A model generated the notes under the pieces. That model had not been told where the DNA came from. It saw only the letters and a list, made by a program, of their open reading frames with translations, and did no database searches. Shown here one piece after another: positions 1 to 8,193 of a stretch of DNA of 64,000 bases. Source of the stretch: Leucobacter luti (GTDB lineage: Bacteria; Actinomycetota; Actinomycetes; Actinomycetales; Microbacteriaceae); NCBI RefSeq assembly GCF_004217175.1, contig NZ_SHKI01000005.1, positions 310,001 through 374,000 of the forward strand, read 5' to 3'. Position 1 is the stretch's first letter, and the number at the start of each line of letters is the position of its first letter. The position numbers were made by a program, and so were the translations under genes.

Positions 1-615
1 CAGCTCGTCGTGCCAGGAGAGTGTGGTGAGCTCCATGAGCAGTGTGCGCGAGGCGTTCGTGACGTCGGTGATGTGCACGCCGCCCTCGGGCCCGCCGGTG
101 AGGTTCCAGAGCACCCACGTGTCCGGGGTGCCGAAGAGGAGATCGCCGGCCTCGGCCCGCTCGCGGGCGCCGGGGACGTGCTCGAGCAGCCACGCGATCT
201 TTGACGCGGAGAAATAGCTGGCGAGCGGGAGCCCAGTCGTGCTGCGGAAGCGATCGGTGCCGCCCGACGCGGCGAGCTCGTCGATGAGCGGCTGCGTGCG
301 TGTGTCCTGCCACACGATCGCGTTGTGGATCGGCTCGCCGGTGTGGCGATCCCACACGATCGTGGTCTCGCGCTGGTTGGTAATGCCGATCCCGGCGATG
401 TCCTGGCCGGTGAGGTCCGCCCGGCCGAGCGCGACGCCGATCACCTCCTGCACGTTCTGCCAGATCTGCAGGGGATCGTGCTCAACATATCCGGCCTGCG
501 GCATGAGCTGCGCGTGCTCCTTCTGCCCCACGGCGACAAGACTTCCGGCGCGGTCGAAGATGATGGCGCGGGAGGACGTGGTGCCCTGATCGATCGAGAT
601 CACGTATTCGGGCAT
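1..615 (-). CDS. glpK: Glycerol kinase, N-terminal 205 residues (cut by window edge)
   Basis: Phosphorylates glycerol to sn-glycerol-3-phosphate with ATP in the cytoplasm. The translation opens [18 protein letters not shown], the FGGY-kinase phosphate-1 loop with the DQGTTSSR signature. It continues with the GITNQRETT and VWQDTRT blocks that are typical of GlpK. No stop occurs before the window edge, so about 300 C-terminal residues are missing. The ATG at 615 follows an AGGAGA ribosome site, which supports this start. The gene lies 111 nt downstream of glpD on the same strand, so the two probably form a glycerol-utilisation operon whose promoter lies before glpD. The family assignment is secure. 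Confidence 0.96.
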   Translation of the reverse strand, partial: MPEYVISIDQGTTSSRAIIFDRAGSLVAVGQKEHAQLMPQAGYVEHDPLQIWQNVQEVIGVALGRADLTGQDIAGIGITNQRETTIVWDRHTGEPIHNAIVWQDTRTQPLIDELAASGGTDRFRSTTGLPLASYFSASKIAWLLEHVPGARERAEAGDLLFGTPDTWVLWNLTGGPEGGVHITDVTNASRTLLMELTTLSWHDEL

Positions 616-726
616 GTGGGTCTCCTCTGACGGTGCGGCGGAACGGCGATCTGGTCTGCGAAGGGAAGGGACGGAATATCGGGAAGCTGGCAGCGAGCGC
701 CGGGTGGCGGACGCCGGGTGGCGACG

Positions 727-2478
727 CTAGTGCTGCGCGACGAGGCCGCGTGCTCCGAGCTCGACCCGGTGGGCGGTTCGGAGGAGCTCGGTGGTGCGCG
801 CAACCTCCGCCTCCTGGGTGGCGGCGTCCCAGCCCAGCGCGGGGGCGATCGCGGCGGCCACCTCCCTGAGCGTGTCGGCCGTCATCCCGCCGACGAACGC
901 GATCGAGGTGCGCCGCAGCAGGAGGTCGTCGAGGTGGACCACACCCTCGGCTCCGGCCAGGTGGGCGAGCTCCTCGGCCGAGTAGCCCGGCGCCGAGGCG
1001 AGCTCCTCGGGGGCGGCTGGGAGCGTCGCGAGCACCTCGGTGGCGCGGGTACCGTACCGGTCGAGCAGCCGGGAGACGAGCACCGGGTCGTGGCTGCCGC
1101 CGTGCTTGGCGATCCAGATCCGCCGCGAGGCGCGGTCCCTGGGGAAGCCCGCCCCGCCGCCGATCATGGTGGCGCGGGTGCTCACGGTACGCGTCGCGCC
1201 GAGCAGCTGCAGCGTCTCATCGCCCAGGTGCTCGGCGAGCGCGCGGAACGTGGTCCATTTGCCCCCCACGAGGCTGAGCGTGCGGACGCCCCCGAGCCAG
1301 CCGTGCTCGATCCGGTAGTCGCGCGACACGAAGCCCGGCGCGGTGTCGTCGTGCCGGGGCAGTGGTCGGATCCCGGAGAACGAGTACACGATCTGGTCGC
1401 GGCGCACCGTGACGCTCGGGAAGACGTGGGGGATGAGGTCGAAGAAGTAGTCAACCTCGGCGTCGGTGCAGACGCTCGGCTCGCCGGGGTCGGCGTCGAT
1501 GTCGGTGGTGCCCACCATCACCCGGCCCTTGAGCGGGTAGATGAGCACGATCCGGCCGTCCGAGTGCTCGAAGAACATTTCGCGCCCGCCGGTCGCTGCG
1601 AGCAGCTCCGGGTGATCGAACACGATGTGCGAGCCCTTCGTGCCGCCCATGTAGTGGGTGGGCCGGCCGAGTGCCGCGTTGGTCTGGTCGGTCCACGGGC
1701 CGCTCGTGTTAATCACGACCCGCGCGGTGAGCGAGAACTCGTCCCCGGTGAGCTCGTCGCGCAGCTGCACGCCGCCGTCGGCGAAGCCGACCGCCGAGAC
1801 ATAGTTCGCCGCGCGCGCGGTTGCGGTCTCGGGCAGCGCGCCCGGTTGCTGCTGCCCGGCGGCGATCCCGTCGCCCAGCACGTCGAGCGCGAGCCGCTCG
1901 GGGTCGTGCATCGACGCGTCGAAGTACGTGGCGGTGTACTTGATCCGGGGGTTGAGCCGCGGCAGTGCCCGCAGCGACCGTTCTCTCCCGTGGAAGCGGT
2001 GCCGCGGGACGCGCCCGCCGCCGCGCGAGAACGTGTCGTAGATCACGAGCCCGATCTTGATCAGCAGGGCGCCCCGCTCGCGCGGCTTGCCGCGTCCGTG
2101 CGAGACGAGCAGTCTGAACGGGGCCGTGAGCACACCGGAGAACGTCTTGAAGATCGGAATCGTGGTCTCGAGCGGGGCGACGTAGTGTGGCGCGTTGCGC
2201 AGCAGCCGGTTGCGCTCCTGGACCGCCTCGCGCACGAGCCGCAGCTCGCCGTTTTCGAGGTACCTGACGCCGCCGTGGACCATGTGGCTCGAGGCGGAGG
2301 ACGCGCCGGATACGAAGTCGCCGCGCTCGACGAGCATCACGTCGACGCCCTGGAGCGCGAGCTCACGGAACGTGGCGATGCCGTTGATGCCGCCGCCGAC
2401 GATGATCACGTCCGCGGTTGGCCGGTCGCGCAGCCGCGCGACCGAGGGGCGAGGGGTGGGGGAGTCCTGCCGTGCCAT
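727..2478 (-). CDS. glpD: Aerobic glycerol-3-phosphate dehydrogenase
   Basis: FAD enzyme that oxidises glycerol-3-phosphate to dihydroxyacetone phosphate and passes electrons to quinone at the membrane face. It has 583 residues, normal for actinobacterial GlpD. An FAD dinucleotide-binding motif VIIVGGGING lies near residue 30. Other family blocks are SSHMVHGGVRYLE, TKGSHIVFDH and VGTTDIDADPGEP, and the C-terminal helical domain is present. The frame stays open far upstream over dinB, but family homology begins just after the ATG at 2478, so the longer reading is rejected. glpK follows in the same direction, and dinB diverges after 81 nt. Confidence 0.95.
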   Translation of the reverse strand: MARQDSPTPRPSVARLRDRPTADVIIVGGGINGIATFRELALQGVDVMLVERGDFVSGASSASSHMVHGGVRYLENGELRLVREAVQERNRLLRNAPHYVAPLETTIPIFKTFSGVLTAPFRLLVSHGRGKPRERGALLIKIGLVIYDTFSRGGGRVPRHRFHGRERSLRALPRLNPRIKYTATYFDASMHDPERLALDVLGDGIAAGQQQPGALPETATARAANYVSAVGFADGGVQLRDELTGDEFSLTARVVINTSGPWTDQTNAALGRPTHYMGGTKGSHIVFDHPELLAATGGREMFFEHSDGRIVLIYPLKGRVMVGTTDIDADPGEPSVCTDAEVDYFFDLIPHVFPSVTVRRDQIVYSFSGIRPLPRHDDTAPGFVSRDYRIEHGWLGGVRTLSLVGGKWTTFRALAEHLGDETLQLLGATRTVSTRATMIGGGAGFPRDRASRRIWIAKHGGSHDPVLVSRLLDRYGTRATEVLATLPAAPEELASAPGYSAEELAHLAGAEGVVHLDDLLLRRTSIAFVGGMTADTLREVAAAIAPALGWDAATQEAEVARTTELLRTAHRVELGARGLVAQH

Positions 2479-2559
2479 GGGCCTGCTTTCGTGCCGGAGC
2501 CAGTGGTGTTCACGGCTAACGCTACAAGAAAGGTCGGTGGTCTGTGGTGCAATTGATGC

Positions 2560-3774
2560 ATGAATGAGTCGCAGCGTTCGGTGGCCTCGATGCTGCACGT
2601 CGACATGGACTCGTTTTTCGTGTCGGTCGAGCTGCTCGACTACCCGGAGCTGCGCGGCAAGCCGGTGGTCTCCGCCCACGACACAACCCGCTCGGTGGTG
2701 TCGAGCGCGAGCTACGAGGCGCGTCGCTTTGGTGTGCGCTCTGCCATGCCGGTTGCTCGGGCGAAGCAGCTCTGCCCCGAGCTCGTGCTGATCCCGCCCT
2801 CGTTCGAGAAGTATCGCCGCGCGTCGAAGCAGGTGATGGCGATCTTCCACGAGTTCACTCCGCTGGTGGAGCCGCTCAGTATCGACGAGGCGTTCCTTGA
2901 CGTGTCCGGATCGCTGAAGCTGTTTGGCACCCCGGCCGACATCGCGCGTGCGCTCCGGGAACGGATCCGCGAGCAGACGGGCCTCCCGGCGTCCGTGGGG
3001 CTCGCGGCGACCAAGTTCGTCGCGAAGCTCGCCTCGCAGCGCGCAAAGCCAGACGGCATTCTTGAGATCCCGCCGGCGCGCACCGTCGAGTTCCTGCACA
3101 CGCTCCCGGTGGAGGCGATGTGGGGTGTGGGGCAGGCGACCGCGCGCACGCTGAAGTCGCGGGCGATCCACTCGGTGGCGGATCTCGCACGCGAGCCGCT
3201 GCCCGCGCTCACCCGCCTCGTGGGCACCTCGAGCGCGCAGCGGCTGCACGCGCTGGCGAACGGCCGCGATGCGCGCGCCGTTGAGACCACGCGGGTGGAG
3301 AAGAGCATCGGCCACGAGGAGACCTTCGCCCGCGACGTCGTGGACGGCGAGTTTCTTGAGCGTGAGCTGCTGCGCCTCGCCACGCGCACGGGGGAGCGGC
3401 TCCGCGACGCGGGCCTCGAGGCGCGCACCGTGGCGATCAAGGTGCGCTGGGAGAGCTTTGAGACGGTCTCGCGGTCGCGCACCCTCTCAGAGGCGACGAA
3501 CGCCACGCAGCGGATCTACCAGACCGCGCGCGAGCTGCTCGGTGGCCTCGGCACGGGACGCCCAGTGCGGCTCATCGGGGTGCGCGCCGAGCAGCTCGCG
3601 CCGGCCGGGAGCGACCCGGCGGCGCTGTGGAGCGACGACGAAGACTGGCGGGCCGTCGACCAGGCCGTCGACGAGGTGCGCGGCAGATTCGGCGCCGCCG
3701 GGGTCACCTCGGCCAGCCTGCTCACGGGGCGGGGCGAAGTGGTCGACCCCCGATCGCTGCAGCCGCCCGCCTAG
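2560..3774 (+). CDS. dinB: DNA polymerase IV (Y family)
   Basis: Translesion DNA polymerase that bypasses damaged template bases with low fidelity. It has 404 residues. Catalytic carboxylates are visible: D15/D17 in HVDMDSFFVSVE and D109/E110 in LSIDEAFLDVSG. The YEARRFGVRSAMP finger motif and the helix-hairpin-helix segment EAMWGVGQATARTL near residue 190 are also present. The C-terminal little-finger domain is complete. No clear ribosome site precedes the ATG, and no SOS box was recognised in the 81-nt gap shared with glpD. The gene converges on the DUF2017 operon, with a tandem repeat between the two. Confidence 0.94.
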   Translation: MNESQRSVASMLHVDMDSFFVSVELLDYPELRGKPVVSAHDTTRSVVSSASYEARRFGVRSAMPVARAKQLCPELVLIPPSFEKYRRASKQVMAIFHEFTPLVEPLSIDEAFLDVSGSLKLFGTPADIARALRERIREQTGLPASVGLAATKFVAKLASQRAKPDGILEIPPARTVEFLHTLPVEAMWGVGQATARTLKSRAIHSVADLAREPLPALTRLVGTSSAQRLHALANGRDARAVETTRVEKSIGHEETFARDVVDGEFLERELLRLATRTGERLRDAGLEARTVAIKVRWESFETVSRSRTLSEATNATQRIYQTARELLGGLGTGRPVRLIGVRAEQLAPAGSDPAALWSDDEDWRAVDQAVDEVRGRFGAAGVTSASLLTGRGEVVDPRSLQPPA

Positions 3775-3799
3775 CGGGCGTCGTGCTCAGCGGCGGCCG

Positions 3800-3868
3800 C
3801 TCAGTCGCTCGGCGAGGAGCCGTCGTCGTCGCTCAGTCGCCCGGCGAGGAGCCGTCGTCGTCGCTCAG
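3800..3868. repeat. 32-bp tandem repeat between dinB and the DUF2017 gene
   Basis: Units at 3800-3831 and 3832-3863 differ at one base, and a five-base start of a third copy follows. The core is GGCGAGGAGCCGTCGTCGTC. The array abuts the stop codon of the DUF2017 gene. The 32-bp period is not a multiple of three, so it does not encode a peptide repeat. It is probably replication slippage in a convergent intergenic region. Confidence 0.8.
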
Positions 3869-4458
3869 CCGGCGTCGCTCGCGGCGTCCTCGTCGGTCGC
3901 GGCCATGATCGTGAGCACCGACTCGATGATTGCGGCGAGCCAGTCGAACACGAGCACCGTGCCCCGGGTGTCGTCGCCGTCGAGGAGCTGTTCGCGATCC
4001 TCGGTGGTGTCGAGCCCGATGCGCGCGGCGATTGCCAGCCGCAGAGCGGTGAGGGTGCGCACCCAGGCGGGGAGCGTGACCGGTGAGATCTTGATCACAA
4101 TCGGCTCGGACGGTTCTGCTGGTCCGGCCGGTGGGTCGCCGAGACCCAGCGCGGAGGTGACCACCGCCGCGTCCTGGAGCTTGCGGTTGAGGAGACCCTG
4201 CTCGGTGACCTGCCGAAATGACGAGGCCTCGCCGTCCTCCGGGTAGGCGTCCGGGAACAGGCGCGCAAGCGCCGGATCCTCGGGCAGCTCGTCCGAGCCG
4301 CCCACCTCCAGGCTCGCGAACAGCGGGTCAGGGTCAAGTGCGGTGCCGCTGTGGCTCTGGAGCAACTGCGTGAGCTGCGTGACGAGCTGGTCCAGCATCG
4401 CTGCCTCGTCGTACTCGAACGTGACTTTCAGCCCATCGGGCGTCGGCATCAGCTTCAT
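3865..4458 (-). CDS. DUF2017 family protein
   Basis: Protein of unknown function with 197 residues. It is acidic and mostly helical, with no membrane segment and no catalytic motif that I recognise. DUF2017 proteins are almost always encoded directly downstream of clpS in actinobacteria. The position fits: the ATG at 4458 overlaps the clpS stop as ATGA, so translation is coupled. An ORF start ten codons further upstream is less likely given this overlap. A link to ClpS/ClpP proteolysis is inferred from gene order only. Confidence 0.85.
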   Translation of the reverse strand: MKLMPTPDGLKVTFEYDEAAMLDQLVTQLTQLLQSHSGTALDPDPLFASLEVGGSDELPEDPALARLFPDAYPEDGEASSFRQVTEQGLLNRKLQDAAVVTSALGLGDPPAGPAEPSEPIVIKISPVTLPAWVRTLTALRLAIAARIGLDTTEDREQLLDGDDTRGTVLVFDWLAAIIESVLTIMAATDEDAASDAG

Positions 4459-4748
4459 GCGGCTCCAGCCTCGCGAACGGTGGCCCACAGGCCGTAGCCG
4501 TGCATCGCCTCGACGTGCATCTCCATCGCCTCCCGGCTCCCCTCAGCAACGACCGCGCTGCCGCTGTGGTGCACGCGCAGCATCAGCTCTTCCGCGTGGC
4601 CGCGCTCAAAGCCGAAGTGGGTCTGGAACACGTACGCGACGTACGACATGAGGTTGACCGGATCGTCCCACACCACCGCTTGCCAGCCGTGGTCGGGCAG
4701 CAGCTGGGCGTCTGCAACGCGACTGACCTCGGTCTCGGTCATTCCCAT
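4455..4748 (-). CDS. clpS: ATP-dependent Clp protease adaptor ClpS
   Basis: Adaptor that binds proteins with destabilising N-terminal residues and hands them to ClpA/ClpC-ClpP (N-end rule). It has 97 residues. The ClpS fold blocks are clear: WQAVVWDDPVNLMSYVAYVF, then MLRVHHSGSAVV and a C-terminal helix around EAMHGYGLWATV. The chosen ATG at 4748 overlaps the stop of the upstream metallopeptidase as TGATG. An ATG two codons later is also possible. It is the middle gene of the metallopeptidase-clpS-DUF2017 operon. Confidence 0.93.
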   Translation of the reverse strand: MGMTETEVSRVADAQLLPDHGWQAVVWDDPVNLMSYVAYVFQTHFGFERGHAEELMLRVHHSGSAVVAEGSREAMEMHVEAMHGYGLWATVREAGAA

Positions 4749-5095
4749 CACCCCCACCCGAGCTCGTGGATGCGTTCTTCGGTGAGCCCGTAGAAGTGGG
4801 CGATCTCGTGCACGAGCGTCACGCGGATCTCGTGCACGAGCTCGTCGTGGTCGGCGCAGTGCTCCAGGAGATTCTCCCGGAAGAGGATGATGCGGTCTGG
4901 CTCTTCGCCATAGCCGTAGACGTTGCGCTCGGCGAGGGAGAAGCCCTCGTAGACGCCGAGAATATCGCTGCCGTCCTGCGGTCGGTCCTCGACGAGGAAG
5001 ATGACGTTGTCGAGTTGAGACATCATGTCGTCGTGCAGCGAATCGAGGCCGTCGGATACGAGGGCCTCGAACTCTTCAAGGGGGATGACGAGCAT
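4748..5095 (-). CDS. Zincin-like metallopeptidase family protein
   Basis: Small 115-residue protein with the zinc-binding motif HEIAHFYGL near residue 100, the HExxH signature of the metallopeptidase family often found beside clpS. The segment DRIILFRENLLEHC is also typical of the family. No signal peptide is present, so it should be cytoplasmic. The substrate is unknown. The ATG at 5095 has no good ribosome site but is preceded at six nucleotides by TAGGGT, which suggests a leaderless transcript. The stop overlaps the clpS start by one base. Confidence 0.88.
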   Translation of the reverse strand: MLVIPLEEFEALVSDGLDSLHDDMMSQLDNVIFLVEDRPQDGSDILGVYEGFSLAERNVYGYGEEPDRIILFRENLLEHCADHDELVHEIRVTLVHEIAHFYGLTEERIHELGWG

Positions 5096-5101
5096 GCTTT
5101 C

Positions 5102-5107
5102 ACCCTA
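5102..5107 (-). promoter_or_regulatory. Candidate -10 element (leaderless) for the metallopeptidase-clpS operon
   Basis: TAGGGT on the minus strand ends six bases before the ATG at 5095. Transcription would then start at or next to the A of the ATG. No clear -35 box was seen. Confidence 0.45.
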
Positions 5108-5174
5108 CACAGAAGCGGCGAACGGCGGGTGAGAGACCGAGATTCTGCGCGGCGCACCCGGGGCGACGCGCCGG

Positions 5175-5205
5175 TTCGCGAGAGGCCCCCGATATGGGTT
5201 ATGAT
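5175..5205 (+). promoter_or_regulatory. Candidate promoter of tRNA-His
   Basis: TATGAT at 5200-5205 is a good -10 box. TTCGCG at 5175 is a weak -35 with a 19-bp spacer. The tRNA begins about 40 nt downstream, a normal distance for a processed tRNA leader. Confidence 0.4.
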
Positions 5206-5245
5206 CGTTGAGTTGCCTCGTTCGCCCCGGTGAATGCGGTCGCAT

Positions 5246-5322
5246 GGTGGCTATAGCTCAGTCGGTAGAGCACCGGCTTGTGGTGCCGGTGGTCGCGGGT
5301 TCAAGTCCCGTTAGCCACCCCA
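5246..5322 (+). tRNA. tRNA-His (GTG)
   Basis: The cloverleaf is complete. The acceptor stem GTGGCTA/TAGCCAC has the extra G at -1 (5246) facing discriminator C73, the identity pair of tRNA-His. The D arm is AGCTCAGTCGGTAGAGC. The anticodon loop reads TTGTGGT with anticodon GTG, and the T arm contains GGTTCAAGTCC. The 3' CCA is encoded (5320-5322). A strong terminator follows at once. Confidence 0.97.
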
Positions 5323-5326
5323 AGTA

Positions 5327-5386
5327 GTGAGGCTCACACCCTCCCAAGACGATTCGGTCTTGTGAGAGTGTGAGCCTCACTTTTTT
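5327..5386 (+). terminator. Strong intrinsic terminator after tRNA-His
   Basis: Arms at 5327-5350 and 5357-5380 pair at 22 of 24 positions around a six-base loop. Six T residues follow at 5381-5386. This is one of very few U-tract terminators in the window. Confidence 0.93.
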
Positions 5387-5556
5387 CGTTTCCACGCATG
5401 GTGCGCCCGCGCCGCGACCACGGCCGCGCGGCATTGCGCGCTCGCTCGCGCGCGATGCGGTGCCGCGCCGCGGGCCGTGCGAGCGCGGTATTCAGCACGT
5501 GCCGCCAGCCCAAGTAGTCTGGGGGACACCTCTCGAAGACTGAAAGCGGGGAGCAC

Positions 5557-6204
5557 GTGACTGTCGAATGGCCTGGCGTCGTTGATTCGGGGTCCCTCAC
5601 CGAGAACCACGTGGCGAGCGTCACTCTGCTCGCCGACGCGGCCAGGGCTGGCAGGTGGGATGACGTGTTTGGGCTCCTCGACGCGAATGAGCGGTTGAGC
5701 GCGAATCAGTGGCGGATCGGTGGGCGATCACTGTTTGCGCCGCTCCACCAGGCGGCCTGGCTCGGGGCGCCGGTGGACGTGGTGGCGGAACTCATCCGCC
5801 GCGGCGGATGGCGTTCGCTGCGCACTGCAGAGGGTGACCGGCCGATCGACCTGTCCCGGCAGCGCGGCCACGGGCACCTGACAGAAGTACTCGCCGTGCG
5901 CGTGCCCCACGAGCAGGAGCAGCAGCGGTTTGCTGCGTGGGACCGGCACCTTGCGGAACTGATCTCGGCGCGCACCGAGCGCGTGGGGCACGTGAGCGTC
6001 CGTCCGGTTCCCACTGAACTCATCGCGTTGGAGCCACTCGAAGACCTCTACTTTGGGTATCCAGGCATGTACGGAGGGTTTTCCATGTCCATCTTCAAGG
6101 ACCGACTCTTCGTCGAAAGCTCAAGCCGAGTCGTCGGCGGCTCCGGTCAGGCACACGTGATCACCGAGGGGAGCTGCGTGCTGGTGGAGGAAGGTTTCGA
6201 TTAG
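5557..6204 (+). CDS. Ankyrin-repeat-like protein, function unknown
   Basis: Cytoplasmic protein of 215 residues, starting at GTG after a GGGGAG ribosome site. Residues 58-115 read like one to two ankyrin repeats: LFAPLHQAAWLG, then VVAELIRRGG, and DRPIDLSRQRGHGHLTEVL. These follow the T-PLH-AA-G and -DLA---GH--V--LL consensus. The C-terminal 100 residues are not recognised and contain a FGYPGMYGGFSMSIF segment. Ankyrin proteins of this size are found as toxin-immunity or scaffold proteins, but no partner toxin is visible. It stands alone between tRNA-His and the convergent ThiF-like gene. Confidence 0.6.
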   Translation: MTVEWPGVVDSGSLTENHVASVTLLADAARAGRWDDVFGLLDANERLSANQWRIGGRSLFAPLHQAAWLGAPVDVVAELIRRGGWRSLRTAEGDRPIDLSRQRGHGHLTEVLAVRVPHEQEQQRFAAWDRHLAELISARTERVGHVSVRPVPTELIALEPLEDLYFGYPGMYGGFSMSIFKDRLFVESSSRVVGGSGQAHVITEGSCVLVEEGFD

Positions 6205-6208
6205 GTCG

Positions 6209-7162
6209 CTACGCCTCGACCCGCCCGGCCGCGCGGCGCGCGATGTCGGCTGGCGTGTAGCTGCCGAGCGGGTTGAGCCCCAGCTTCTGTCGTCCGGCCG
6301 CGAGTAGGAGTCCCCGCAGGTGCGCGAGCTTCCCGGCGCGCACCACGCGCGTGCGCAGCGAGTACGCGTCGGTGTAGGCGACTCGCGGCGCCCACACGGG
6401 CGTGCGGCGGCGGTTTGCCACACCGGCGGTGAGGTGCAGGAACGCCTGCGCGCTGCCGATGGCCGAGGCCACGTCGACGCCGATCGAGATTGACGGGAGC
6501 GACGCGGGCGGCGTGTCCACCGTGCCCTGCACCGCTTGCAGCGAGCGCAGATCGGTGTACCCCGGCACGTAGGGCAGGCAGCGGGAGAAGTCCACGCCGG
6601 CCGCGGCGATCTCGTCGAGCGACATCGTCGCGCTGAAGCCCATGAACCGCTCGAAGGTCCAGGGGGAGTCGGGCGCGAACGAGGTGACCTGCGCCGCGAA
6701 GCCGACGTTCATGACGAGGAGGTCAGGGATCCCCTGCGCTCGCGCCTGCCGGGCGATGAGCGAGCCGATTTCGGGCTTGGTGAGCTCTGACTCGTCGAGC
6801 ACGAGCGAGGCACCCCGCATGAACGCCTCGATGTTGTCGGGGGTGACCCCGTCGAGGAACACGTCGATCTCAGCGTCCGGGTTGATATCGAGCACCCGGT
6901 CACGGAACACGTCCGCCTTGCGCCGATTGAACGACGAGACGGTGGCGCCCTCAACGCGGTTGACGTTCTCGGGTTCGAAGACCTCCGGGTCAGCGATGCT
7001 GAAGCGCGCCACTCCCATCCGCGCCAGCTTGAGGCCCAGCTGGAAGCCGTCTCCGCCGACCCCGGCGATCGCGACGCGCGCGGCCATGAGCGCGCGCTGC
7101 TCGTCCTCGTTCCAGAAGCCGAAGTTGCGTGAGTACTCGGGGGCGGAGACGCTGCCGCGCAT
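6209..7162 (-). CDS. E1/ThiF-like adenylating enzyme
   Basis: Likely ATP-dependent adenylyltransferase of the E1-ThiF-MoeB superfamily, which activates a carboxyl group as an acyl-adenylate. It has 317 residues. The glycine-rich nucleotide loop GVGGDG is at 35-40, the ribose-binding Asp at D58, the DPEVFEPENVNR block at 58-69 (arginine finger R69), the catalytic-type Lys at K82 and LVLDESE around D123. It has no CxxC zinc motifs. Only one cysteine is present (C195), so sulfur-transfer chemistry like ThiF or MoeB is uncertain. The start ATG at 7162 shares its A with the upstream stop (TGATG), so it is translated together with the LuxI/FeeM-like gene. The partnership suggests activation or modification of the same small molecule. 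Confidence 0.82.
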   Translation of the reverse strand: MRGSVSAPEYSRNFGFWNEDEQRALMAARVAIAGVGGDGFQLGLKLARMGVARFSIADPEVFEPENVNRVEGATVSSFNRRKADVFRDRVLDINPDAEIDVFLDGVTPDNIEAFMRGASLVLDESELTKPEIGSLIARQARAQGIPDLLVMNVGFAAQVTSFAPDSPWTFERFMGFSATMSLDEIAAAGVDFSRCLPYVPGYTDLRSLQAVQGTVDTPPASLPSISIGVDVASAIGSAQAFLHLTAGVANRRRTPVWAPRVAYTDAYSLRTRVVRAGKLAHLRGLLLAAGRQKLGLNPLGSYTPADIARRAAGRVEA

Positions 7163-7980
7163 CACGCTGCCTGCTCCGCTCGGGGGCCGCGCGCCGCGCG
7201 CCCCACGAACGTGAGTCCGGGCTCGGCCGCGCGGTAGCGGTCGATGAAGCCGTCGTTGTGCGCGTTTGCAAGCAGCGCCGAAGCGGGGATATCGATCTCG
7301 ATCGGCAGGTTGTAGTCGAGGTAGTGCTCCACGTACCGCGGCTCACCGATGCGGGTGATGGAGATGATGCTCTTGAGGTGGCGCTCGAACCAGGGCTCGA
7401 TGATCGCGAAGGTGCGCTCGAGTTCGTGGTTGGCGATGTAGGCGAGCATGAGCGTGAAGAGGTGCCACTGCACCACGTTTTGCACGAGCGCGGTCTCGTG
7501 CCGCGCGATGACGCGGGACACCTCAACGCTGCGCGGACTGAGCTCGCCGGTCGCGAACGAGTCTGGACAGAACTCCTCGACGGGGAGCGGCGCGTCGGTG
7601 CCGCGCAGGATCAGGCGCGCAACGCCGAGGACGCGCAGGCCGGCCGGGTGATTCTCGAACACCGCGAAGGTTGCGGATCGCGCGTCGTCCGGGTCGCGGT
7701 CGGTGCCGTCGTCCTGGAGCTCGCTCGCATCGAGCTGACCGGTCTGGTCGACGTAGACCCTCCGGCGGAGCTCGAAGTGGCTCGCGTACTCGGATTCGAG
7801 CCCCGGAAGCGGGACGTCGTTCACGGCGATGAGCCCGCACGCGAGCCTCGCTGTCGGATGCTCATCGAACACGTGCGAATTGAGCGTCGGAATCACGTCG
7901 TGATTCGTGACGGTGCGGTCAATATTGGACAACTGTGGAGCCCCCCCCAGGTACAGCACGGCGTCACTCGCCACGGACAT
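7162..7980 (-). CDS. LuxI/FeeM-like N-acyltransferase (autoinducer-synthase fold)
   Basis: Probable GNAT-fold N-acyltransferase related to acyl-homoserine-lactone synthases and N-acyl amino acid synthases. It has 272 residues. Residues 69-80 (FELRRRVYVDQT) align with the synthase N-terminal RxxVF block. An acidic stretch at 87-99 matches the ED-D motif. LGVARLIL at 118-125 matches the G-xRLL strand. VEVSRV at 152-157 is the diagnostic E-SR motif (E153, R156). ATG 7980 follows GGGGGAAC. The open frame extends 26 codons further upstream without supporting homology. The acyl donor and acceptor are unknown. It is the first gene of a two-gene operon with the E1-like enzyme, and a TetR-like regulator diverges 213 nt upstream. 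Confidence 0.75.
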   Translation of the reverse strand: MSVASDAVLYLGGAPQLSNIDRTVTNHDVIPTLNSHVFDEHPTARLACGLIAVNDVPLPGLESEYASHFELRRRVYVDQTGQLDASELQDDGTDRDPDDARSATFAVFENHPAGLRVLGVARLILRGTDAPLPVEEFCPDSFATGELSPRSVEVSRVIARHETALVQNVVQWHLFTLMLAYIANHELERTFAIIEPWFERHLKSIISITRIGEPRYVEHYLDYNLPIEIDIPASALLANAHNDGFIDRYRAAEPGLTFVGRAARGPRAEQAA

Positions 7981-8193
7981 TGCTGCCGTTCCCCCACGGC
8001 ACAGCCGGGTGACACTCGTGCGGTGAACTATTCTGCCGCATAACTGCGCTCGACACACCGTTTTGGGTGCGGCGAGCCGCAGAACGGGCGGCGGTGCAAG
8101 CGTGGGCCGGATCCGACGGCGAAAACGACGCTGTTGTGCGGCATTTCGGGTTGGTAGGATGTATTAATTAGGCTGTCGCGATCAGGGGGAGCT
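7981..8193. promoter_or_regulatory. Divergent intergenic region of the LuxI/FeeM-like and TetR-like genes
   Basis: This 213-nt region has to carry promoters in both directions. On the plus strand TAGGAT at 8155 is a -10 candidate, with TTGTGC at 8134 only 15 bp upstream, followed by an AT-rich patch TATTAATTA. On the minus strand a CAGAAT box lies near 8030. I found no convincing palindromic operator by eye. Confidence 0.4.

Noticed and set aside
718..2556. A 612-codon open frame antisense to glpD, and an 862-codon frame extending glpD upstream
   Set aside because: Both are products of GC-rich codon bias. The antisense product is low-complexity Arg/Ala/Glu sequence, and the extension runs across dinB with no homology.
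5246..5322. tRNA-His as an integration site
   Set aside because: No copy of the tRNA 3' end, integrase gene or mobile-element boundary was seen nearby.
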